A stretch of 64,000 nt of DNA from Nitrospira sp. (GTDB lineage Bacteria > Nitrospirota > Nitrospiria > Nitrospirales > Nitrospiraceae), in NCBI GenBank assembly GCA_037045225.1, contig JBAOHZ010000009.1, forward strand, positions 2,294,001 through 2,358,000, given 5' to 3'. Positions 16,058-23,824 of this stretch are shown piece by piece; position 1 is the first letter of the stretch; each line of letters opens with the position of its first letter. Both the position numbers and the translations under genes were made by a program. The notes under the pieces were generated by a model. That model was given only the letters and a program-made list of their open reading frames with translations. It was not told the origin of the DNA and made no database searches.

Positions 16058-16603
16058 ATGCGACAGGCAATGACGGAGATCGCCACCCTGGCGGGGGGCT
16101 GTTTCTGGTGTCTTGAGGCGGTCTACGACCAGGTGAAGGGTGTGCAGTCGGTTGAGTCCGGCTATATCGGCGGGCAGCTGGCGGCCCCGACCTATGCGCA
16201 AGTTTGTGGGGGAGGGACCGGGCATGCGGAAGCTGTGCGGATTACCTTCCATCCCGGGATGGTGACCTATCGCGATCTTTTGCAGGTGCTCTTTGCGATT
16301 CATGATCCCACGACCCTTAATCGACAGGGGAACGACGTCGGTACGCAGTACCGATCCGCCATCTTTTACCATTCCACGGGGCAGCAGCAGATTGCGCAAG
16401 ATGTGATTGCGGCGATTGACCGGGAGCATCTGTACCCCAACCCCGTGGTGACGGAAGTGGCGTTGGCCACCCAATGGTTTGAAGCCGAGGCCTACCATCA
16501 GGAATACTTCGCGCGGAATCCCCTTGAAGGGTACTGTACCTATGTGGTCGGGCCGAAAGTGGCGAAGTTTCGCCAGCGATATGCCGCGCTGCTCAAGACG
16601 TAG
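16058..16603 (+). CDS. msrA: Peptide methionine (S)-S-oxide reductase
   Basis: Repairs oxidised methionine in proteins using thioredoxin. The GCFWC motif (catalytic Cys15, then Cys18) is at the N-terminus, with GYIGG and HAEAV substrate-pocket residues, QYRSAIF, and a C-terminal EGYCTYV Cys that may act as the resolving residue. 181 residues is typical. ATG 16058 is chosen because cgacgagg precedes it at five bases; a GTG six bases earlier would overlap that site. It starts 31 bases after zwf and may share its transcript. Confidence 0.94.
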   Translation: MRQAMTEIATLAGGCFWCLEAVYDQVKGVQSVESGYIGGQLAAPTYAQVCGGGTGHAEAVRITFHPGMVTYRDLLQVLFAIHDPTTLNRQGNDVGTQYRSAIFYHSTGQQQIAQDVIAAIDREHLYPNPVVTEVALATQWFEAEAYHQEYFARNPLEGYCTYVVGPKVAKFRQRYAALLKT

Positions 16604-16626
16604 CACCGGTCGAGAGACCGCGTTCG

Positions 16627-17088
16627 TTATGAAGGGGTGAACAGGCGCAGCAGTCCGTCGCGTATGTCTTGAAGGATGCTGGGTTGCTGAGTGATGTGAT
16701 GTCGTTTGACGCGTAGTTCGGCTTGAGGCGGGCAAAACGGCCACTCGATCGTACGTTTCCCTTGGACCTGGGCAATGATGACCTCGCCCGACTCATCTTC
16801 CGAAGGAGGATGCGTGACTAGGAGCGGGTCTTTCGGGTCGAGCATGCAGGTCGCCTCATAGCCGACTTGTCGGTAACGGTCGGGCTCGAAGAGTACAACT
16901 TTGTGGGCTCCGTTGGAGAAGATGGTATCGCCTTCTCGAATCGGTCCTTCCGGCGCGATGGAGTAGAGCAGCATCGGGGTGAAGATAATCACGCCGGCTG
17001 CGGCCGCGATGGACCAGAGCGGAGGTTCGGCTCCGCGTCTGGGGGATGGCTCCGCGCGCGATGTCTCGCCGACGGGTTTCCTGGCCAT
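16627..17088 (-). CDS. Conserved-looking single-pass membrane protein, function unknown
   Basis: 153 residues. A basic N-terminus precedes a membrane helix (about 26-46, SIAAAAGVIIFTPMLLYSIAP). An extracytoplasmic domain follows with several Cys/Pro and ends in LRVKRHHITQQPSIL. No family recognised. ATG 17088 (MARKPVGE) is preferred to the upstream ATG at 17121, whose extra residues look like untranslated leader. Tail-to-tail with msrA. Confidence 0.6.
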   Translation of the reverse strand: MARKPVGETSRAEPSPRRGAEPPLWSIAAAAGVIIFTPMLLYSIAPEGPIREGDTIFSNGAHKVVLFEPDRYRQVGYEATCMLDPKDPLLVTHPPSEDESGEVIIAQVQGKRTIEWPFCPPQAELRVKRHHITQQPSILQDIRDGLLRLFTPS

Positions 17089-17188
17089 GGGGCTTGCGTC
17101 CTCGCAAAAACTTCTGCACACTCACGACCTCGCACACCCCGGTGATTGTACCTGATGTGATGGAGAAAGGCGCGTCGCGACGGTTCCG

Positions 17189-17332
17189 ATGGTCTATTGC
17201 CCGATGTGTTCAGGCGGTGCCAAGCGAGTGAGCCGCCATGGCTGGAAAGACTTTGTGATGCATTTGGTCGGGTTCTATCCGTTCCGGTGCACGATTTGTC
17301 TGTACCGGTTTCGTCTTCGCCGTCGTACCTGA
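17189..17332 (+). CDS. 47-aa zinc-ribbon protein (copy 1)
   Basis: MVYCPMCSGGAKRVSR opens the frame, and FRCTICLYRFRLRRR closes it. The two CxxC pairs (Cys4/7 and Cys34/37) are spaced to bind one zinc ion, separated by a hydrophobic helix-like stretch (FVMHLVGFY). The gene at 17537-17680 encodes an equally long protein that aligns along its whole length. ggagaaagg lies about 20 bases upstream; the immediate Shine-Dalgarno is weak. Function unknown. Confidence 0.6.
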   Translation: MVYCPMCSGGAKRVSRHGWKDFVMHLVGFYPFRCTICLYRFRLRRRT

Positions 17333-17536
17333 TGACAGGGCTCGCCTCGTCCCCCTCCTCAGCCGTCCCATCACGGCGCTGTGTCAATGTGAGTCATGGG
17401 CGATCCTTGATCGAGACCCGCCGTTGTGTCGAACAAACTAGACTTGCAGTGTCCAGGGGGTTTTCTGTAGGATTCTTTTCCTGGGCCCTAGGTGTTTTCC
17501 TAGGTGCCAATTGATTGAGGCCTGCGAGCGCGTCTT

Positions 17537-17680
17537 ATGTCGTTTTGTGGAAAATGTTCAGGCTATACGAAGCGGTCTCGCCGTCAGGGCCTTCTTGATT
17601 TCTTCTTTTTCCTGATCGGCTACTATCCCCATCGTTGTTTGCGGTGTGGCCGTCGGACCCATCTCCGTCACCGGGTCTGA
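17537..17680 (+). CDS. 47-aa zinc-ribbon protein (copy 2)
   Basis: Paralogue of the protein at 17189-17332. It begins MSFCGKCSGYTKRSRR and has a hydrophobic centre (FFFFLIGYY) and HRCLRCGRRTHLR at the end. Both CxxC pairs are conserved at the same positions (4/7 and 34/37), as are CSG, the basic patch, the G-(F/Y)-Y-P turn and the Arg-rich tail. Conservation between neighbours is good evidence that both are real genes. Between them (17333-17536) is only non-coding sequence with a cctagg-tgtttt-cctagg palindrome at 17487-17504. Confidence 0.6.
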   Translation: MSFCGKCSGYTKRSRRQGLLDFFFFLIGYYPHRCLRCGRRTHLRHRV

Positions 17681-17721
17681 CGACCCGCGTCGTCCAGCCG
17701 TCCCCGATCACCCTCACCGGG

Positions 17722-18597
17722 TTAGAGCAAGTCATCCTCGGAGTCGCTCGCGAGCGGCTCAGTCGGGTGCTGGTCCGCTGTGAGTGCGGCAAAGTCAAAC
17801 AGGTGCCGATCCAACAGCAGGGATGGCGCGATATTGGACAGCGCTGCGAACATGCTGTCGTTCGAGCCGGGGAACCGCTCATTCCAGTCGCGCAGCAACA
17901 CCTTGACCTGTTTTCGCTTCAGATCCTCCTGCGAGCCGCACAGGTCACAGGGGATAATCGGGAACTGGAGCAAGGCGGCGTAACGGGCCAGATCCGCTTC
18001 CTTCACATAGGCGAGCGGGCGGATCACCAGATGACGCCCGCTCTTGGAGCGGAGCTTTGGCGGCATCGCTTTCATCTTGCCGGTGAACAACAGATTCAAG
18101 AGCAGTGTTTCCAGGATGTCATCGCGATGATGACCCAGGGCAATCTTGGTCGCGCCCAGCTCCGTGGCCATTCGGTAGAGGTGGCCGCGCCGGAGTCGGG
18201 AACAGAGCGAACAGGTGGTCTGGCCTTCAGGGATTAGCCGCTTGACGACCGAGTAGGTGTCGCGCGTTTCGATGTGAAACGGCACGCCTCGCGTGGTGAG
18301 ATAGTCCGGGAGTACATGCGCCGGAAAGCCTGGTTGCTTCTGATCCAGATTGACGGCAATGATGTCGAAATGGATCGGGGCGCGGGTGCGCAGGGAGAGC
18401 AGAATCTCCAGGAGCCCGTAGCTGTCTTTTCCGCCGGAGAGGCAGACCATGACCTTGTCGCCGTCTTCGATCATGCGGTAGTCGGCGATGGCTTGTCCTG
18501 TGAGGCGGCAGAGGCGCGTGTGGACGCGTTCGACCTCCTCTGAGCGTCTGGCCGGCTGCGCGGTGCTTGCGGAGGGTGGCGTGGTTGTGCGCTGCAT
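17722..18597 (-). CDS. ttcA: tRNA 2-thiocytidine synthetase TtcA
   Basis: Adenylates and thiolates cytidine 32 of some tRNAs, using an iron-sulfur cluster. The PP-loop SGGKDS is at 54-59, CSLC at 129-132 and CDLC at 217-220. Together they provide the conserved cluster/catalytic cysteines of TtcA (CxxC plus a third Cys). GHHRDDILETLLLN follows the family pattern. The start is placed at ATG 18597 (MQRTTTPP) rather than 18627, which would add a non-conserved leader. The protein runs to 291 residues with an acidic, variable C-terminus. Confidence 0.92.
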   Translation of the reverse strand: MQRTTTPPSASTAQPARRSEEVERVHTRLCRLTGQAIADYRMIEDGDKVMVCLSGGKDSYGLLEILLSLRTRAPIHFDIIAVNLDQKQPGFPAHVLPDYLTTRGVPFHIETRDTYSVVKRLIPEGQTTCSLCSRLRRGHLYRMATELGATKIALGHHRDDILETLLLNLLFTGKMKAMPPKLRSKSGRHLVIRPLAYVKEADLARYAALLQFPIIPCDLCGSQEDLKRKQVKVLLRDWNERFPGSNDSMFAALSNIAPSLLLDRHLFDFAALTADQHPTEPLASDSEDDLL

Positions 18598-18675
18598 GGC
18601 GCGGCATTGTAGCGCAACCGGGGCCATGATTGGGAGGGCCGTGAACGGAGGCGGGCCGACCAGTAGGGTGATCCG

Positions 18676-19143
18676 ATGACGTCGATTTTGTTCGTGTGTT
18701 CAGGGAATATTTTCAGAAGTCTGGTAGCTGAATATGCGTTGAAGGCGCATCTCGGCTCGCAGGCCGGGTATCTGATCGGGTCTGCCGGCATCGAGGCGTC
18801 ACCGCAGGAGATCCATCCCGTCGTGTTGGCTGCGCTCTTGGAAAAGGGTGTCGACCCGTCCGGCCACCGGCAACGAAAACTCACCCAGGCCTTGATCGAC
18901 TCCGCTTCTGTCGCCGTTGCGATGGGGAAAAACCATCAGGCATGGATTCGCGGGGAATTCGGGCGAGAGGTCCCTCTCTTCAATCACCTCTGTTACGGCA
19001 TCGATCAGCCGATTCTGGACGTGCATGAGATCCTGCCCGATTGGCGAGATCAGCCGGAGCAGGCGCGTGCGTATCTGCACGTCGTCATCGAGCACATCTG
19101 GAGCGGAGTGCCTCACCTGCTAGATCGTCTCCCGACCCTCTAA
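18676..19143 (+). CDS. Low-molecular-weight protein-tyrosine-phosphatase-like protein
   Basis: 155 residues with the LMW-PTP/arsenate-reductase fold. FVCSGNIFRS gives the CX5R phosphate loop (Cys8 to Arg14), though the family consensus after Cys is usually xGNxCRS. AEYAL, GSAGIEA and a GHRQRKLT segment follow as in the family. The usual catalytic DP near the C-terminus is replaced by ILDVHEILPDW, so the general acid is uncertain. It could dephosphorylate protein tyrosine or act on another phosphoester or arsenate. The start is the ATG at 18676, overlapping the last bases of ggtgatccg. Confidence 0.72.
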   Translation: MTSILFVCSGNIFRSLVAEYALKAHLGSQAGYLIGSAGIEASPQEIHPVVLAALLEKGVDPSGHRQRKLTQALIDSASVAVAMGKNHQAWIRGEFGREVPLFNHLCYGIDQPILDVHEILPDWRDQPEQARAYLHVVIEHIWSGVPHLLDRLPTL

Positions 19144-19324
19144 TTACAACCGACCGAACCTGTAGTCCTAACGGAAGTGGCTGAGCAATATGGCTCACTG
19201 CCTATGGGTTTTCACTCAATGGTGCGTTGTGGGTGGCGGAGGAACCCCCTGCATAATTTCCATGAGCTGCTATAGTTGAAACAGGACAAAACGGCGCCGA
19301 ACGGGGCTTTTTGGTGGTTGGACG

Positions 19325-20386
19325 ATGGGGCGGACAAAGAATCAGCGAGGACCGGGGTGCGGCACGACCGATCCGGCTCCGGTGTGGGCCGAGTGGAGCG
19401 ACGAACAGCTCCTCGATCTGCGTATGTGCGATCTGGACCTGCGCCTGGAAGGGACGTTCTATCAAGAGCCCATCGAACAACTCTCTCGTGAGTTGGAGGC
19501 GCGCCGTCTCACCTTCCGGCCACACGTCTGGATCTCCGACGAATGGTTCACGCCGGACGGTGTGCCCGGCATTGCCGTGCCGTTCTACCTTGCGCATCCC
19601 CGGCTGGCAAAACTGGAAGCGAGTCAAATGTTGGAAGTGGAGGGCGGCACCAGGGACTGGTGCATGCGGATTCTCCGGCACGAAGCCGGCCACGCCATTG
19701 AAAATGCCTATCTGCTTCGTCGCCGTCGTCGTCGCCAGAAACTCTTCGGCCGTTCGTCTCAGCCCTACCCCGAATATTACACGCCGCGCCCCTATAGCCG
19801 GAGTTTCGTGCGCCACCTGGATGTCTGGTATGCGCAGAGCCATCCGGATGAAGACTTTGCGGAAACCTTTGCCGTCTGGCTCGATCCGCACTCGCTCTGG
19901 AAGGAGCGGTATCGAGGCTGGCCGGTGATGAAGAAGCTGGATTTCATGGACCGACTCATGGGCGAATTGGCGGGAACGACACCGGTCGTCGCCGGCCGGC
20001 AACTGCTGGATCCGCTGCCTCGCATCTATAAGACGCTGCGCGATCATTACGAGGAGAAGCGGAAGCACTATGGGGTCGGGCGCGCGCCGTCATACGACAC
20101 GGATCTGAAGAAACTGTTCTCCGACGGGCCGGCCTATGCAAAAAATCCCAGCGCCGCCGAGTTTCTTCGCCGTACGAGAAAGGAAATCCGTCGCCGGGTC
20201 GCTGAATGGACGGGCGAATATCAGTACACCATCGATCAGGTGTTGGAAGGCATGATCGAACGATGTCAGGCGTCGAAACTACATTTGACCCAGCAGAAAG
20301 AGCAGGCCAAGCTGGATTTTGCGATTCTCCTGACGGTGCAGACCATGAACTATCTGCACAGCGGCCGGCACAAGGTGGCTTTATGA
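19325..20386 (+). CDS. Putative zinc metallopeptidase (HExxH-type)
   Basis: 353 residues. HEAGH at 119-123 gives the two zinc His and the catalytic Glu, and Glu180 in DEDFAETFAVWLDP is a plausible third ligand (gluzincin-like). No signal peptide is visible, so the protein is probably cytoplasmic. An Arg-rich patch RRRRRRQK follows the metal site. The C-terminal third is helical. It ends inside the start codon of the ATP-grasp gene (ATGA overlap), so the two are made together. It resembles uncharacterised 'putative zinc-binding metallopeptidase' proteins; the substrate is unknown. Confidence 0.7.
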   Translation: MGRTKNQRGPGCGTTDPAPVWAEWSDEQLLDLRMCDLDLRLEGTFYQEPIEQLSRELEARRLTFRPHVWISDEWFTPDGVPGIAVPFYLAHPRLAKLEASQMLEVEGGTRDWCMRILRHEAGHAIENAYLLRRRRRRQKLFGRSSQPYPEYYTPRPYSRSFVRHLDVWYAQSHPDEDFAETFAVWLDPHSLWKERYRGWPVMKKLDFMDRLMGELAGTTPVVAGRQLLDPLPRIYKTLRDHYEEKRKHYGVGRAPSYDTDLKKLFSDGPAYAKNPSAAEFLRRTRKEIRRRVAEWTGEYQYTIDQVLEGMIERCQASKLHLTQQKEQAKLDFAILLTVQTMNYLHSGRHKVAL

Positions 20387-21405
20387 GACGATTGCGCGTG
20401 CTTGTGTTGATGCACAAGGATCTTGTGCCTCCCGACCAACTGAACGGACAGGAGCTTGAAGGGGCGGCCTGGAAGACGGAGTACGATGTTGTCTCCACGC
20501 TTCGGAAACTCGGCCACGACGTGCAGCCGCTCGGAGTCAAAAGCGACCTGGAAGTGATTCGTTCGGCCGTCGAAGATTGGAAACCCCACATTGCGTTCAA
20601 CTTGCTGGAGGAGTTCGATGGTCGGGCGGTCTACGATCAGAACGTGGTGTCGTATCTTGAATTGATGCGCATCCCCTACACCGGCTGTAATCCACGCGGT
20701 CTCATGCTGGCGCGCGACAAGGCGCTGGCGAAGCAGGTCATGTCGTACCATCGTATCCCGTACCCTGAATTCATGGTGGTGCCCCTGCATCGCATGGTGC
20801 GGCGACCCAAATACCTGCCGTTCCCGTTGATCGTGAAGTCGATCAGCGAAGAGGCCTCATTGGGCATTTCGCAGGCCTCGATCGTCGACGACGATGAAAA
20901 GCTGCGGGAACGGGTGGCGTTTATCCACGACAATGTCGGCACCGGAGCCCTGGTCGAGCGGTATATCGAAGGACGCGAGCTCTATGTCGGGGTGATGGGC
21001 AATGCGCACCTGCAGGTCTTCCCGGTCTGGGAACTCGTGATGGACAAAATGCCGGACGAGGCGCGCCGTATTGCCACCGAGCGAGTGAAGTGGAGTCGCA
21101 AGTATCAGGACAAGTATGGCATCTGTTCGTGCGAAGCCAGGAACCTGCCGGATGGCGTCGTTGGCCATATTCAGCACCTGGCCAAGCGCGTCTATCGCGC
21201 GCTAGGGCTGAGTGGTTATGCCCGCATCGATATGCGCATGGATAAGGACGGTAGCGTGTACGTCCTGGAAGCCAATCCCAATCCTCAGATCGCCAGCGGT
21301 GAAGACTTCGCCGATTCGGCAGAAAAGGCCGAGCTCGCCTACAAAGACCTGCTGCAGGAATTGTTGCATGTCGGCCTCCGGTGGCGCCCCGCCCAAGCCG
21401 CCTAG
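20383..21405 (+). CDS. ATP-grasp ligase, D-Ala-D-Ala ligase-like
   Basis: 340 residues with ATP-grasp organisation. The N-terminal Rossmann-like part contains the ddl-like segments NLLEEFDG and PYTGCNP. The central ATP-binding part has FPLIVKSISEEASLGIS and LVERYIEGRELYVGVMG. The C-terminal metal site is LEANPNPQIASGEDFADSA. The family joins a carboxylate to an amine via an acyl phosphate. True D-Ala-D-Ala ligases are usually near mur/fts genes. Here the partner is a metallopeptidase whose stop overlaps the ATG, which suggests a peptide-modifying pair rather than cell-wall synthesis. The substrate is unknown. Confidence 0.78.
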   Translation: MRRLRVLVLMHKDLVPPDQLNGQELEGAAWKTEYDVVSTLRKLGHDVQPLGVKSDLEVIRSAVEDWKPHIAFNLLEEFDGRAVYDQNVVSYLELMRIPYTGCNPRGLMLARDKALAKQVMSYHRIPYPEFMVVPLHRMVRRPKYLPFPLIVKSISEEASLGISQASIVDDDEKLRERVAFIHDNVGTGALVERYIEGRELYVGVMGNAHLQVFPVWELVMDKMPDEARRIATERVKWSRKYQDKYGICSCEARNLPDGVVGHIQHLAKRVYRALGLSGYARIDMRMDKDGSVYVLEANPNPQIASGEDFADSAEKAELAYKDLLQELLHVGLRWRPAQAA

Positions 21406-21529
21406 CGGATGTTGAAACGGGCTTGCGGCTGCGTTCTCGCTTCGCTCAGACCCTCAACGTACTGTGCTCAAGTACGCCTCGGGCCTTCACTTGCTGCGGC
21501 CTTGCCGCAAGACCCGTTTGAACATCCGC
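21405..21529. repeat. Long imperfect palindrome, copy 1
   Basis: The left arm from 21405 (gcggatgttgaaacgggc, then ttgcggc) pairs with the right arm ending at 21529 (gccgcaagacccg, then tttgaacatccgc) with only a few mismatches. The ~70-base interior contains a second pairing, gtact/agtac. It directly abuts the ATP-grasp stop codon. It looks like a REP/BIME-type or small non-autonomous element. Confidence 0.7.
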
Positions 21530-21530
21530 G

Positions 21531-21650
21531 GGAATGCTGAAACAGGTTGCCAGCTTCGTTCTCGCCTCTCTCCAGACTTCGACGTACTTCGAGCGTACGC
21601 CTCAGTTTTTCGTTCACTGCGGCCTTGCTGGAAGCCCGTTTGAGCGGCTG
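21531..21650. repeat. Long imperfect palindrome, copy 2
   Basis: A diverged relative of the preceding unit with the same order of blocks: tgctgaaacaggttgccagc, ttcgttctcgcctct, gacgtac, gcgtacgcctc, cactgcggccttgc, and gctggaagcccgtttgagc as the closing arm. A third, more degraded copy (cttgcggctgggttctcgc) begins near 21678. The opening block resembles 62509-62528. Confidence 0.6.
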
Positions 21651-21823
21651 TGGAGTCTGGACTGAACTGCTTGATGTGCTTGCGGCTGGGTTCTCGCGGG
21701 GCTCAACCCCTCTTTAAAGATCCGCTGGAAGGCTAATCAGCGTTCCCGCGGATTTTTTGCTTTGAGCAACGTGTCGACTTCACTTGAACAATCAGTCTGC
21801 GTCTGTTGTGCACTGCGGCTGCG
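21651..21823. other. Remainder of the repeat-rich intergenic region
   Basis: Contains degraded repeat sequence (for example gcttgcggctgggttctcgcggggctcaacccc) and no gene. It lies between the ATP-grasp gene and the minus-strand outer-membrane protein gene. Confidence 0.4.
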
Positions 21824-22375
21824 CTACGGCCCCCAGCGGATGCCGAAGAGCAGCGCCACGCTGGTGTTGTCGTTTGGGACAGGTGGTGAGAGGGTGATGT
21901 GGTGCAGGTTCACCATGAGGGTGGTTGAAAAGGCGATCTTCGGCCCCATCGGATACTCCAGCGACATACCGAGCGGAATGAAGTGGCTGGTGTCGTTGCG
22001 ATCGATTTTCGTCGGTCCGCTGCCTCGATTGAGGTCTGCGTGGAGAAAGCCTAGCCCGGCAAACGGCACCAGGTTGAATCCGCTATTCACGCGAAGGTGA
22101 TACTTGGCGACTCCTGCGATTCCGATCTGCGTCAGGTCCCCGACCGGCGTAAACAGTGCCATCCCGCCGAACGAAAAATTCTGGTCCATGTAGTAATCAA
22201 GCCCAAAGCCGAGCGCGAAGGTGGTGTTGTTGGTGGTGCCGGTCCAGAGTCCTAGATCGGTGGCGAAGCCCCAGCGTGCTTGCTGCACTTCTGCTGCGTT
22301 GGCCGGTGCAGCCTAGAGGAGACTGAATAAAGCCAGGCCGAGGAGCAGCGGTCGAACATGTTGCCTGTGCGCCAT
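21824..22375 (-). pseudogene. Outer-membrane beta-barrel protein gene with an in-frame amber stop in its signal peptide
   Basis: On the minus strand, ATG 22375 starts MAHRQHVRPLLLGLALFSLL and then meets TAG at 22315-22313. The same frame continues with AAPANAAEVQQARWGF, which is exactly the end of a signal peptide and its cleavage site. It then runs 154 further codons of alternating amphipathic strands ending in FGIRWGP, typical of a small outer-membrane barrel with an aromatic C-terminus. A single-base change or readthrough would restore a 183-residue exported protein. A cggagag Shine-Dalgarno precedes the ATG. Whether this is a real inactivation, a strain polymorphism or a sequencing error cannot be told from here. 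Confidence 0.7.
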
Positions 22376-22521
22376 GACTCTCCGTCTCACGGTGATGACG
22401 TTGTATGTAGCATAGGCCTTTCCGGCGGACAAGCAATGGACGCTCAGTGCTCGTTTCCCGTCCGGGGTTGTCAACGCGCGCGGGCCTCCAGTATGCTTAG
22501 CTCCCTTTCGGGAGGATGTGT

Positions 22522-23016
22522 ATGCCAAAAGGAGCCATGACGCCGGCCGAAGTCGCCGACGCGTTGTACCAGCTGATTCCGCGCCGGATCTCTGTTGCGC
22601 TGTTGAGTGACTATGGTATTGAGGGCCAGGAGGAGCATGAGGAGACGATGACGCGGGAGCTGCTCTCCTTCACGCTCTATTGGGTTCATGCGGCCATCAA
22701 TGCCCACATTCCACGGAAGTACCGCGAAGTGTTGTTTCAGCGAGTGCTGGAGTTGATCCAGGCGGATTGGGCCACGACGTTCAAGCTGGCGTCGGTGAAG
22801 TGGGAGGCCTACCTGGTCGAAATGGAGGACCGTCGCGCGCTGTACGCGCCGGTGGGGGATTACGAGGGCGGAGCTATGGCGGCCTCCGAAGAAATTTCTG
22901 ACCTGCTGGAAAACCAGGCTCTGATTCAGGCAGAGGACCGAGCCAAGCTGCTGGTGTTATTGCCCGATCTGGTGCCGCTGGACAAGTATCAGGAATTATT
23001 GAGTCAGTGTGTGTAG
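22522..23016 (+). CDS. Conserved-looking cytoplasmic protein of unknown function
   Basis: 164 residues, mostly helical and acidic, without membrane segments or Cys clusters. It starts MPKGAMTPAEVADALYQLIPRR and has LLVLLPDLVPLDKYQELL near the end. A gggagg Shine-Dalgarno at 22510-22515 favours ATG 22522 over the in-frame ATG at 22516, which touches it. No family recognised. It is divergent from the amber-interrupted barrel gene and convergent with gpmA. Confidence 0.65.
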   Translation: MPKGAMTPAEVADALYQLIPRRISVALLSDYGIEGQEEHEETMTRELLSFTLYWVHAAINAHIPRKYREVLFQRVLELIQADWATTFKLASVKWEAYLVEMEDRRALYAPVGDYEGGAMAASEEISDLLENQALIQAEDRAKLLVLLPDLVPLDKYQELLSQCV

Positions 23017-23037
23017 GCTGTCGGTCGCGCTCTCCTG

Positions 23038-23643
23038 TTAGAGATATCGGTGTGACAGCACCTTCCCGTTGCTGTCGAGCTCATAGAGCAGCGGGGCTCC
23101 CGTCGGAATATTGAGTTCCAGGACCTGCTCCCGCGTGAGTTGTTCGAGTTGCATCACCAGTGCGCGCAGACTGTTTCCGTGGGCGGCGATGAGGATCGTC
23201 TCCCCCTTCAGCACGTAGGGTTTGATCTGGCTGTCGTAATAGGGCAGCACCCGTTCGGCCGTGTCCTTCAGGCTTTCTCCGCCCGGCGGCCGCACATCGT
23301 AACTCCGCCGCCAGATTTTTACCTGTTCATCGCCGAACTTCTTGGCTGTCTCAGCCTTATTCAGCCCCTGTAACTCTCCGTACATGCGCTCGTTCAGCGC
23401 CTTGTCCTTCTCAATAGGAATGGCCGTCTGCCCGATCCCCTCAAGAATAAGGCGCATGGTTTCGTTCGCACGGGCTAACACGGATGAAAAGGCGCGGTCG
23501 AATGTAAAGCCTGCCAGTTTTTTTCCTGCCGCCTTCGCTTCTTCGATACCTTTCGGGGAGAGGGGGACATCCACCCAGCCGGTGAAGCGGTTTTCCAGAT
23601 TCCACTGCGACTCGCCGTGACGAATGAGGACTAATTTGCTCAT
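23038..23643 (-). CDS. gpmA: 2,3-bisphosphoglycerate-dependent phosphoglycerate mutase
   Basis: Interconverts 3- and 2-phosphoglycerate through a phosphohistidine. LIRHGESQWNLENRFTGW (catalytic His9) opens the protein, followed by LSPKG, LNERMYGELQGLNK, RRSYDVRPPGGESL and the second His in IAAHGNSLRAL. All fit dPGM. At 201 residues it is shorter than the ~230-250 of proteobacterial GpmA, as in many other phyla. The start is ATG 23643, preceded by ggagacgagg; a longer frame to 23718 adds an unrelated leader. Confidence 0.93.
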   Translation of the reverse strand: MSKLVLIRHGESQWNLENRFTGWVDVPLSPKGIEEAKAAGKKLAGFTFDRAFSSVLARANETMRLILEGIGQTAIPIEKDKALNERMYGELQGLNKAETAKKFGDEQVKIWRRSYDVRPPGGESLKDTAERVLPYYDSQIKPYVLKGETILIAAHGNSLRALVMQLEQLTREQVLELNIPTGAPLLYELDSNGKVLSHRYL

Positions 23644-23824
23644 CGTGCCTCGTCTCCTTGTCCGAAAGGATAGAACCGTTTCATACCAGGTTATGCGATT
23701 TCCCCTTCGCTCTGTCAAGCGTGATGAGCGTGCAGATGTTCGTCGTGGCTCGTGAGGTCGAGTTGCAATCAGTGGAGGCAGCCAGTACCATGCCTGCGAT
23801 TTATCCTCACGCTGGAGTGTATGG

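Noticed and set aside
21405..21529. CRISPR array in the repeat region after the ATP-grasp gene
   Set aside because: The units are long, diverged palindromes in direct succession without regular short repeats and unique spacers, and no cas genes are present.
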